Positions 1 to 12,600 of a DNA stretch of 64,000 bases are shown in pieces. A program made the position numbers and the translations under genes. The notes under the pieces were generated by a model that worked only from the letters and a program-made list of their open reading frames with translations, was not told the origin of the DNA and did no database searches. Origin of the DNA: Symsagittifera roscoffensis (taxonomy: Eukaryota; Xenacoelomorpha; Acoela; Convolutidae); NCBI RefSeq assembly GCF_963678635.1, contig NC_087062.1, positions 44,842,395-44,906,394 on the forward strand, written 5' to 3'. The stretch's first letter is position 1. Each line of letters starts with the position of its first letter.

Positions 1-301
1 TAGAAAAATAAACATATTCCCCAGCCAACTGATTTTGAAATTTTGCACACTTCGTTTTCAGGTTAAAGAATTGAATATTACAATTCAAGAATACATAGAT
101 ATTAATATTAGAATATCTAACTTAATATTAGAGTTTAATAATACATCGATTTTAATATTAGAGTTTCTAACTTAAAATTAGAATGTAATAATACTTTAAT
201 AGTTAATAGGCAGAATTTACTTCTTATAGAGCTTCTTATGATTCTTTTACAAACTCAAAGTTCAGAGTTTTGCGATGACGCAGTTTCCACGTTATTTTAC
301 A
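1..301 (-). other. Intronic or downstream sequence, AT-rich
   Basis: Contains a short irregular repeat of ATTAGAATTTCTAACTTAA type (about 100-195). No exon recognised. Confidence 0.4.
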
Positions 302-606
302 CTGGCTAATTGAAAAAGTTGCACTAAATTTGGTGCTCGTCACTTCTAAGTCAGATAAAAACTTAAACTTTTTTGAACCTTGTGTCTCAGCAATAGTCTT
401 CTGCAGTGACTCCGGATCACAAGCTGGTAGCCCCTCTGAGTCGACAGTGATGGTGAAAGTGGCGTCTGGGTCACTCACCACTCCGGCATTGTCACTCAAC
501 TGCAGAATCAAATCACAAGAGGCGTAGGTCATCAGGGATCCAATGACGTAGACATCCTCGGCTTCGATATCCAGAATGAAGGGACAAGGAGTCACGGCAA
601 CCGCGT
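302..606 (-). CDS. Cadherin exon 15: EC8 region
   Basis: A TTTCAG acceptor precedes DAVAVTPCPFILDIEAEDVY, then LSDNAGVVSDPDATFTITVD. Two overlapping donors (GTGTAA or GTAAAA, near 297-303) are possible, so the 3' edge is uncertain by 1-3 bases. An alternative is that the ORF runs to the stop at 236 as a terminal exon, which is less likely for a cadherin lacking a membrane segment. Confidence 0.65.
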
Positions 607-3600
607 CTGAAAAATTTCTTCAATTCAGAGCTCCAAATATTATCCAAACAAATTGAGTTACTTCGAATAGTTTTAGTAAATTTAATGTCATCAAAAATGT
701 GGCGGGTGATTCTGTTTTTGTTTTACGATGGTTGATTTAGACTCAAACAGGAATACTAGCAAAGTGAAATATGTTAAATTAGTAGTAACTTGCTTCAAGG
801 GAACGTTTCAATATAATTATACTTTGAAAAATATAATGTTTTTGTAAAGAGACAGCAATAGTAAACATACCACATTGACACTGAGTAACAGCCATGGATC
901 CATACGCGTGTGGGTTATCCGGATCAGTGGCCAGATACCCGTCCGGATCAGTGTAGTCGAAGCTGCTCGGGTTCGGAGTGACGAGGGATCCGAATGCAAT
1001 ATCACTAGCCACAGTTGCGGTGTAGGTGGTGGTGGTCCACACTGGTTTTCCATCCTGAGCAGGGACAACTGTGACTATGACTGTGAAGTAGAGGTCGTGG
1101 GAGGCCAGAGGTCCCTCGTCTGTCTCGTACACTCTGACCACCAGCTCGAAGTTCCGCTCTGCCCCCTCATAGTCCACTGAAACAGTTGACTAAAGTTTTC
1201 TTTCATTCCGGCGGGGTTTTCTTAACAGGTTCAAGTAATTTGAAGTTTCAAGATAATAATCATAGCTGCAACAATCTTTAGTCTTTGTAAAGGTACACGT
1301 TTATAAGTATGGTCCCAGTCAAAAGCTCATTTGAAAGTTTGGTCCCGGCAGAACACTTGAAATCTCTTTGAAGTACTTCAAATGGATGAAATTAAAAAAA
1401 CTGGCAGCTTTTCTTTGTTAGATTTACCACCAAAGTTTTCTATCAAATCAAATTATCACTGGTAAAACTTAAAAACTAACGCTTTCTAATTTTCTGTATG
1501 ACTTTATATGGGAACAAAAGTAGTTTTTCGGGACAATACTTCTAACCGAGGTTCTTAAGCGAGGTACTTCCGAGGTACTTCTAACCGAGGCATGTAGTCA
1601 ATTGAAAAGATCAATTCATTATTGTCTTTTTCGAATACTTTCGGCTCTTAAAATGGTATGCCATTTTTTATAAACCTCCTAGCCCACTACCTTGCGAACC
1701 AAAGGCATACCCAAATCTGTCAAACTTCTTGAATTCCATAATGTGTCTAGTTTATTAACTAATTGATAATAATAAATAGTTAATAACAATATTTAGAACT
1801 CTAGCTAGAACTTACACAGATGTGCCAGCTGTAGATCATTGGCCACCATTGCGAAGTACTGGTCTCCACTCCCAGTGCCAACAGCCCCGGACACAATCTC
1901 CGCAGCCCACGCCTGCCCACCCCCGAAGTCCACATCGTCACACACGGAGAAGTCCACAAGAGAAGTCGTCACAGCTGCAGTGGTGCAAAAGTTTCTCATT
2001 ACAGTACATGATTGCCAAAAATTGACACTTTTATGCATATCCGTTTTTGGAATGCTCTCAGCCCAAAAATTAACCAAAAGAACTGCACGTGTCTTGAGTA
2101 GGGACACAACAGGAGTTCTCCCAAAAGAGTTGAACAGCTCGTACGTTGGTCATTTTCCTTGTGAATAAATGGATGGCATTCCTGGATTGGCGAAAAACAA
2201 CTTTGTTCCCGGATAGTCGCAAACTTATTGAACTTACCGGTTGGAGTGTGCCTGATCAATATTTGCGCGGCGCTGAGAGTTCGGTTCAGCTATTCAGGTC
2301 GGGATTTGCCTGGTCACTAATCATTTTTCAAGCCATTCTTTGATTAGTTTTTGGCTATCCGGGAACCAAACATACTTTTTTAAGCTATCCGCGAAGGCAG
2401 ATCTGTAGGAAAACCGCAAAAACTGGTAATATTGAATTGAATACAAAGGACAACATTAAAACCAGAATGTAATATGAATCAAGAGTAGCTATACGGGCTG
2501 TGCAGCCCAACAAGTTGCACCCCTAGAGAACCTAAACAATTATTGAAGAACAAATAAGTTTAAACATGCGTACTAATTTAAACCGAAATGTCTATTAACA
2601 CCTTGTAATCTTTAACATACAATGAGTCAACAAGTTGTTTTTGTTCCGACTTTCGATACGAAAGTAACGGAATATTTGTGCTCGGGGTGGGTTTTTTTTT
2701 TCTTCAGACAAATTTCGACTTTTTAACTAGCCATTTTTGACGGAATTTTTATATCATTCAAAAGATATTGTTGTCCTGAGCTTAAATTTGAAAATATATT
2801 TCACCTGTGATCATTTTTCGTAAAGTTATGAGGGTTTGAAGATTGCCATTTTGGCCATTTTGACCAATTTGGGACGAATAACGCGCGATATAATTCGCGC
2901 TATTAACGCGTAAGCGGAGGTTTAATCCGTCTTATAAATCGTTCCAAATTGGTTTAACGAAGCTTATTTGTCATAATTGATTTGTTACAAGGAACGAAAT
3001 CTCTCTTTTTGTACTTAATATGGCATGTGGGGAGATGATTTTCATTAAAATTTTCAAATTTTAGAAGAAAAAAAATCATTTTTTTTATTTCATTTAATTT
3101 TTTAATTGTTATTACTGCTGCTCCATAAACCTTAAAAGGCAGTCGGAACATTCATGGCTTCGCCCTGATACGAGTCTTGTTTATATTTCAAATCCTAATT
3201 TTTTTGTGAAGGATTTCAAGTCAAAAGGAAGACGATTATTTTTTGAAAAAAATTGTGGCATTTGATTGTTTTAAAATCAACCAATTCTTGATTTCGCAAA
3301 AAAGGAATTATGTATAGTCCCGAATTCGAACAAAACTGCTCGTATCAGGGTGAAGCCCTGAATGTTCTGACTGCCTTTTAAGGTTTATGGAGCAGTAATA
3401 ACATTAAAAAAATTCAATGAAATAAAACAAAATGAAAAAAAAGATTCTAAAATTTGAAAATTTTTATAAAAAATCATCACCCCACACGCCATATAAAGTA
3501 CAAAAGGATAGATTTAGCTCCTTGTAACAAACCAATTATGGCAAATAGGCTTCTTTTAACCAATTTGGAACGATTTCTAAGATGGATTAACTCTCCGCTT

Positions 3601-6600
3601 ACGCGTTAATAACGCGAAATATATCGCGCGTTAATTGTCCCAAATTGGCCAAAATGGCAATCTTTAAACCCCCGTAATTTTACGAAAAATGATCACAGGT
3701 GAAATAACTTTTCAAATTTGAGCTCAGGACAACAATACCTTTCGAATGATATTTAAAAAATCCGTCAAAAATGGCTAGGTAAAAAGTCGAAATTTGTCTG
3801 ACGAAAAAAAAACCCACCCCGAGCACAAATATTCCGTTACTTTCGTATCGAAAGTCGGAACAATAACGTGTGAACTTTTTAATCACAGTGTTATTTTTTT
3901 CAGAAAACTGATAGGTCATGTATCCAATATCTGATTAACAGTTTCTGATGCAATTTGTTTCAAGAAGATATCATGAACAGTATCAATGTCATATGTCTAA
4001 AAAAAGGTACGATACGTGGTCAAACTTTCTTTTGAAAAAAATAGTGCGCAGCACCTTTTTTTGAGCTATCAAAATTTAATTGGTCTCATCTTTGAAAATT
4101 TTTCTGTAAAAAATGTTTCAGTGTTTTAAGCCCGGGCAGATCAGCAGTTCTTTCTAATGTATGAGACGAAGTTTTGTTTTCAAATTTCTCGCAAAAGGGT
4201 GTGGGAATAGTGATAAAAAACAATACTTGTGGTCTCGACTAAGTCCAGGAAAGTGTATTCTGGTATGCCTGCACAGACGGGTGGGTTGTCATTCACTTCG
4301 TCTATGACCACTGTGACTACCGCTTGTATTGCCGCATTACCAGCCCCATAGTTGTCAGCTGCATCAATCTGCAAAATTACATCATTCAGAAACAAAATCT
4401 TAAACTCACAAAATTTGAAAAATGCTTCAGGAGGAACGAAGAGAAAGTGATGGCTCAATTTTACATCACCATTTGACCAAAAATCTGTGAGCTCAGCTTT
4501 TGAGTTGAAATCTGCTCTGTTGAAAACTGCAATCTGGACGTATTACTGCGGCCAAACTTATGAAAGCAGATCACTGAATTTGCTTAGTAATAAAAAACCA
4601 TTCCCTTCCCCCCTCCCCCCCAAAAAAAAATACGTAGATCTGGGATTCAAAAAGCATAGTAACCTTGAGCGTGACTGTTTGAGGGGGACTGGCCACTCCA
4701 TCTATGTCAATCTGCTTGGCCAGGAAGACGGATCCAGTCATTGGGTCAACCACAAAGTAGCTCTCATCTGTAACAACACAGCACATACTAATCTTTATAA
4801 CTGGTTTCTCACAACCCCTTTTTTGCAGATCTATCGAGTGCGCCTGTTCCAGCCGTTAATTGAAGTCACCGGCCGAAAAGTTGAAACATTTTGCATCGAA
4901 CGGAGCATACAAACAAATGTTTTATTTCGCTCCGTTTTGTATAGTTGAAATCAAGAATGAATCTCTGAAGGCTGTAAGAGTTATATAGAAATTTCTAACC
5001 ATGATAATTACACAGAGGCAAAGGTGCACTTCGCATACAAGCAAAAATATGACCGATAGCGTTACTGCGAAAAACTGAATGAGTAAAACTTTGAGTCTAC
5101 AAACTTTTTTGAGTGACGTAAGCCAATTTGACGCACTAGCAGTACCAGTCGATTTGAAAAAAAAAATTACCAACGAATATGCCTCAATTTACAGAGCAGA
5201 AGCATTCTAGCTAGTAAACGAAAAAGCTCATTAAAAAACATCTAACCCTGCCCAGGTTTGAACTCTTTTATTTTGTTGCTGGTCTCCTTCCCTACCTCTA
5301 CACTACAGATCCACGATACTTTGAAGCTTAAGTGAAGTGCTATTTGTAATTTAATAGTCTGTGTTAATATCCTTAACAATGGCTGTACTTAGGAGCTGGT
5401 TATTGGTCAAAATGAACTCTTTCGAAATGAACACCATTACGAGGCCAAACTGTTCACTGGATAGGCGCACAATTTTCTGTCTGTATGTTCCTGGATTCCA
5501 GAGACAAGTCTGTGAACATGTTAAAATTTTGTCGGAAGGATCAAAGGAAAGTAAAGAACAAAAAAAAATAAAGGTAGCGTCCTTGTTGCGGAATCCGCTT
5601 ACAATACAACAAATGCTTAGTTTGCCCTCGTAATGACATTTTGTCGCAACATTATTTGCGTCGCAACAATGTTTGCGACTTAGGTTGGAAAAAAGAAAGT
5701 TCATTTTATAACACACGCTTTGCTTTTGTAATTACTAACAAAGCAACAAAATTGAATTCAAAGCTCAAATTAGAAAAAAATTCACCTGTGACCAGTTGTT
5801 GTAACATAAGTTATAGGAATTAGCAAGGCCCTGATCTAAATAGAATGCGTGTCGATTAGCACGCCCATTTATAACGTTATATTTTGAAGACTCACTATTT
5901 CACGTTTTGCTTACTCAAGTTTGCCGTTATGTGCTAATTTGGCGAAAGTAAAACTTTAACTCCACGGTTAAGTGGTCAAGTGGTCGACGAAATTATTTGA
6001 AATTTTAGGCTAATTTGTTTTTTGTCTGAATAGGCACCACCAAGTTGAAGCAATTAAAGCATACCAATAAGCAAACGTGCTAATCGATACGCCCCGTTGA
6101 CCACAATAATTCAAAATTGGATCATAAACGCACGCTATATTTTGTCTGAATAAAGCGTGAACGGCAAGTTTAATCATTCCAAATAAGGTCGAGGCAAGCA
6201 ATTTGATTTCAATATTACGTTACCAGAAGCAAAATATGTCAACTTATATAGCGTGTGAGGGCATAAAAACAAGGAATAAAACTGTTAAAAAAAACTTAAG
6301 TAACAATCAACATTTTTTCATTTTTTTCTTCAGTTTTTTTTCAGCAATTAAAACCAAAAAACTTTTCTATCGACACTGCAGGATAGGCAAAACAATTGAG
6401 GTTCAATCTAGCCTCAATTCAGTTCGAATTGAGGCTAGATATTTGGTCGTTTTAATTTTGAACGACTCTTTGGACATTTCACACTTTGATCTTGTCCAAA
6501 ATGCATGTTTCCAAAAGTTTCTTTCCCCAAAACTATTTGATATGAATTAAGGGACAGTCGGAACATTCAGGGCTTTGCCCTGTTATACGAGCAGTCTTGT

Positions 6601-9600
6601 TTCAATTTTAAGATCATTTCAGAGGTCAGTAATTTTTAGTATCTACTGTACTAGTTCCTCTCCGAAGCGAATTCGTCATCAATTAATTAGATTTTTCAAA
6701 AATTAACCTTGAGGATAACTTAATATCAATTAATCAACAAAATTATATATCCAAAAAGTAAGCTCAGCATCAGGTTTGTTGATTTTTTTTGTTGAATACA
6801 AAAATAATTTTCAAAGTTTTTACATTTTTGGGATTGATGTAGATTTTTTTTGGTGTTGAGGAAAAGAGATTGACGGTTGATGCAATCTTTCTGTTAATAA
6901 GCAGTTCAAAACTTCCTGGTTTGTTTCTAATTTTCGAATAATTTTGTTTGAATGATGTTCTAAGTGTTGAGAAACTTACCTTTTATTACAAAAACATCAT
7001 ACTACAGCACAAATGCTAGAAAGGGGAAAAACGTGCAAACATTGCAGAAATTTTTGTAAAAATAGCCGGAGCTTTTTTAAAGCATTTTAGGAGAGCCCTC
7101 TAGCGTCGACTTAAAACATTAAGAAAATCAATTTCTGAATTAGATGCTTAAGTGGTGTTTTCGCTTACCGACACTGGGTAGAGTGAGAGAAGCTGCTTCT
7201 GTGAGAGTGTACTGTACACTGTCTCTGCTGAAGTCAAACTGCAGTACCACTCCGTCGTCATCAGTTGCTGTCATCTGGGTGAGGAAACTACCCACCTGCA
7301 AGTAAAAAAATATATATAGTTTTCTTGCAGTTCGGATAAAACACGTTTAAACAGATATTTTCTAGTTGACCAACAATAGGCCAGAGGCCAGCAATCGTGT
7401 GACTACTCATGTGCAATCGTTTGCAATCGTCAGCAAAAGCAATAGGCCAGAGGCCAGCAATCGTGTGACTACCAACAATCATCAGGACACTATCACTACC
7501 AATGAGCCACAACACACATGGTTTGGTATATCAAAATTTCTTATCAATTCTTTTTTAATTCAACAGGTACAGTTCTTGTATGCCTTCCCTCGTGAATTCT
7601 ACCCTCTCGCAACCAAAAGGTGTTCGCCCTAGAATTTGCGGCTCGCTTTCCTTGAGTTTGGTTGTGGTGCTGAAAATTGTGATAAAATAGAGTACTTTTT
7701 AGTTTTTTAGAAAACATGGGAAAATGAAGTCGGACAACCTAAAAATGAAAAGCTCGGAGAAACTTTCAGCGCTCATTTTGATTCGCACCCCAGTTAATAA
7801 AAACTACTCCTCCTTCTGATTCTATCTCTATTTATCAGTTCTAGTTCACTGGTCTTTTTTTTAAATCTTTTCTAGTTCAAGATACTCAATAAAATGTTGA
7901 AGAAGATAAAAGGGGAATGTCATGTAGAAGCAGGATAGTACCTGAGTGGCCTCGCTGATCCTGACTGCGCTTGGGGCTGCAGTGATGGAGGGGGTGTTGT
8001 CGTTGAGGGGGGTGATGGAGACGTAGTAGTAGCTCCTCACCACATACTTCCCATCTGTCACTGCTATCGTCACTGTGTAGTGGTCCGACAGCAGTCTCGT
8101 CGCCACACTAGTGTCCAACTCCACATCTCGCAGCAGCTAGTACAAAATAAAATATACTATTTTATTCAGTAAACATCTCTTCACAGGCCTTCTTTTTTGC
8201 AATTGTCAAAAGTTTTCAAAAACAATCCATAAAAGGCAAAGCTTTAAGTATACTTTGCGGCTAGCAAATCCATGCCAATTTAAATTAGGGTGAAAACTTC
8301 TTTATTAAAATTACCGAGGAATTGAAGCTATGAGCTAAACTAAAAATTTCACTGCTACTGCAAGTATAAATTCCATGTTCCCGCTCAAGCGTGAACGTAA
8401 GCGAGAGTGTTGCTTCAATGCAGAAACTCCAAGAGAAACAGGATAGCAGTTCACTAATTGGAGCGACCAGATCAACTTGAATTAGACGAATTGACTGTAG
8501 AACACCGTAGAAAACTGAGTAAATTCGAGCTGGAAGGATCTGATTTGGTCGAGGATGTAGCTATAGGGCTAAAATAACGCGACCAAACTTTTGTAATTTC
8601 CAGACCATCGCGAGCGAAAATAGGTATTTTCAGATTGCTGCAACTGTAAAATAATTTTTCCAGACTTTACAGACTGAGGAGATGGTTGCCGCGCATTGCT
8701 AGATCAATTTATTTCAAATTGGTTACACATTTAATGTGGAACATTGCTCTGCGACAATTGTCGCTTTTTCATATGTTACAAGTTATTGCCTGCGACCAAT
8801 TGTCGTTTGCAACGAGTTGTAGAACCGCCTCACACTAGATTTGTTTACATTATTTTGTAAAATTTGTAGGTGGAATGGAAAAAAAACTCAAACCTCAATC
8901 TTGTATGTTCCCACAGGGCCACAGGGCGTCACGAGAGTACAGGAGACGGCGAATATGTCAACATCTTCATCAGGGTAGACGGACTCAATGGACACCACTA
9001 GGTTCTCGGTCCCGTCTGCGTCATTCACGCTGAACGTATCCAGGTCTCCCGCCAAGGCACCCTCAACCAGCACTTTGCTCTTCGGTAAGGCTAAAAGTGG
9101 GCAGCCATTCTTGTTTAGTTGCGTATGTTGTTCATGGCAAATTATCAGCAAGATCTGTGACCTCGAACGCAGTAATCAATCAGTCGAAACAAAACTGAGA
9201 AAAAAAATTTGCTTTCATTGAATCCTTCAAATATTGAGCCAGATTATTTCGGGCACATTTTAAGCAAAAAACCTCAACTAGGAATTATATTTCAAATACT
9301 TATCCTTTCATGCAAAAAAGGGTGATCAACAATTGGGAACAAAAACATATTGAAAAAAAAAACAGAAAAAAAAACCTGAAGCAAAGCATAAGAAGCATGA
9401 AACTTCAGTTTGAGTTCATTTTAAACCCAAGAAACTTTAATTTTAGCTCATCTTTTAGTATCTTTGTTTTCATTAAGGTAACAGACTCGATTATTATGTG
9501 CAGAACTCATTAAAATTTTAAAAAACCCATCTTGGGAGAACACCAAAAAGGCCAGTTTGCTGTCTATCGAATGGTGTCTTCTTGAGCAAGCAACAAAGAA

Positions 9601-12600
9601 TGCAGTAGATTTTCCGACTACAAAAAAAACTTTTATCAAAAACTCGTTATCACAAATCATGGATCCCGTATGCAATGCAGAATTGAATTCAGTTGACTGA
9701 TTTTACAATTCAATAGCTCCTCTTTTAGTTTTTTTCTAATTCATAGAAACGATTAAACTAACTCAGACAGAAAAAGGAAAAATGAAAAACAATAAAATTT
9801 GAGCTCATTCCAGAGACATTTTTAAGAAATGTTTCGAAAAAGACAATCCTACCAGGGAATAGTGAGGACTAATTACCAGTGAAATCTTGACTGGTCTGAA
9901 AATCGAAAAAAAAAACAATCAAGCTAGTTTTTTGTCGTCTGAGTAATTTTTTTAAATTTTCTCCTGGAATCCGAAACACGGCTAATGGTATATGTAATGA
10001 TACTAGACTTGACAAATAGGCCATAGTACCTCCAGAGTAACGCAGTGGGAACAGGAACAAAAGGAAAAGTGAAGAACTAGGAAAGAGTGGTGTTACTTGG
10101 CGTAGTGTCAGTAGCTGTGGTGAGATCTTTGAATTTGTATTTGGCCAGTGTGAAAGTGGGCACTTCGTCATTGGCATTGAGCACATTGATAGTGATGGTT
10201 GCAGTGGCAGCCGGGGGAGTCGCACTCCCGTCAGCTCTTTGCACTATCACCTCCAATGCGAAAGAGGTCTGGTCCTCGAAATCTAGAGGGTAGATGTTGT
10301 ACAGGTAGCCTTCCAGGGGGTCAATTCCCCAGTAGTTTGCTGGAATACAGTAGATGGTTATCAAATAAATTTATCATTTGGGCCATGTTAGCATTACTTA
10401 TAAACGTTCTGGTGCTAAAATTTTCTTTCCTCCTACTAATTAATTTAGGAATGCAACAAACTCAATAATTGAGAAATTTTTCAATGTCATGTAGCTCCCG
10501 AGTTATTTGGGTATTATTTATTTTTACCAAAAATTTCTTGGTGAAATCTGATCTTGAAACAAACAACAATAAAACTGTCCAAGATCAGAAAAAAAAATAT
10601 TCATTTTTCTGAAATGTGATACACTAACATCCGGTGCCTGACATGGTCCACGTGTGTGGGTATTCATTGTTTGAGGCGTCCGAGTATCCCAGCACTGCCT
10701 GTGTGTCGATGCGGTATCCCACCTCAACATCCTCGCGTATGTTGCCGTACGTGCCGTCCGTCAGAGATATGGCCCCATTGCTGGTTGGGGTCACCTAATA
10801 AGGGGCAAACTTCATGGTTTTTTTCTACGGATATTTCAAGTGAATGATAAGTTTAGGGCGAAGAAAATGTTCAGAGTGTATTCTTAAATCTGCAGTGAAA
10901 AAGGGGCGCAATGGTCTAAGTTTAAATGATTCTGGAGTCTTCGATCGTTTTTGTAAGACTATGGGTAAGACGTTCGAGAACTTGCTTGCAAATTCACGAT
11001 AACCATCAAAATTGTGTTGAACAGCATTAGATCTGAGTGTTTAGAAAAATTAGTGCAGAGCTTTGAGAACCAATACAGGCGTCTAAAAACGGAACTTTGA
11101 GGAAATAATCAATGGGTTTATAGCTCCATACTCACAACGCGTTTCAAATCGAATAGGAAATAGGTAAATACGAAATCGCTTGGATAATAAAAACTTGTTT
11201 GCTGTGCAATTTGCATTACAGCTTCGAAACGACTGAAAAGCGAAACTAGGCTTACAGAATTATCTTAATCAGATAAAAACTATTGAGTGTGAACGGAGGC
11301 TCCCTTTACCCTCTGAATCCAATATTAAATGATCGGGAATTTTTATTATTTTTTTTAGAAATCGTGATTTATTTTGACAAAAATTCAGACCAAATAACCT
11401 GCGGATCGTTTTTTGAAACGCTTTTTTTAAACAACAAATCCAAGCTCCATAGGCTTTAGTTTGTTTCAACAAACGCCAAATTGAAACCTAAAACATCAAA
11501 ATAAAAAAAATACTGGTCTATCTACTGCCCACATGCCAAAGTTAAATATAGAGTGATATGATGTCTTATCCAATCAGCGTAATTTAACCTAATTTAATGG
11601 CCTCATTTCAATTTAAGTTGCTTGATTTGTCAATTTCGTTTGCCAATATAATCTAACCAAGCAAAATGACCAAAAATATAGGCTTCTAACTTTTTTTTAA
11701 ATACGTATATTTCGAAGAACATTTATGAAAAATTTTACCAGATTAAATATGAAATAACATACTCTTACTCGACAAATGGGCCTTGTTTTAGGTAGATTCC
11801 TTGCACTTAAACTTCCTATTAAATAATAAACTGTTATTAGGCTAGTATACCAGTAACGATTGTTTTAAAACTGCATTAACAGCCATTAATTATTAGCCTG
11901 AAAGGTAATCATGAGACTTTCTGGTCCGTTCTCAGACTTCTTTGAGCGCAAATATTGAAATGTTTTCTCCATTATCTCACTCTTATTTTCCTCTGTACTG
12001 AGCAAAATGCACAAAAATTACCGAAATAAACGAGCGTTCTTTTTGTAAAAAAAAAGAGGAATTATTATGAAAAAAAGTTGAGGTGATATTTTTAATTTCT
12101 TAGCTGGTTTTTTATGGTCAATAGATCTCCCTTGTTCAAAATCAAATTAGATGATAGTTCTTTCATCAAGCTATTTTGCACAATTTTTGGGTAGCATCCT
12201 TCCAAATTATTTCATAGTTAAATACGCAACTGAGTATTAAAAAGAAATTGCAGTTAGTGTTTTGTTTTGTAATTTGCATCAGTCGCTAAACTTTTCAAGT
12301 TTTTTTTTCTTTTGATATTTTACTTTTTTCGCATTATATTAATATTGTGTAAACAAACTCATAAATTTGAAGTTTAGCAGATGTATATTTTTTCTTTGTT
12401 TCTTGTGCTAATCTTATTAAGTCGATTTTACATGCTCAACGAAAATTATTCTGTATAATCTCTTCAGATCATTCTCCAGTTATTTCATGAAAAATTTAGT
12501 TGAATTACCTTAGATAAAAGCTCCATATTGAATAATAGGTTGCACAAGTACTTTGTATATATGTATCAACTGATTTTTATTGATAACTTATCTTATTTGA

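Noticed and set aside
4487-4948. 153-codon plus-strand ORF
   Set aside because: Lies over cadherin exon 11 on the opposite strand and over intron; the protein has no recognisable features and the minus-strand exon has cadherin motifs and splice sites.
5251-5305. Genuine tRNA gene
   Set aside because: A- and B-box-like words are present but no acceptor or anticodon stem could be formed; kept only as a possible SINE remnant.
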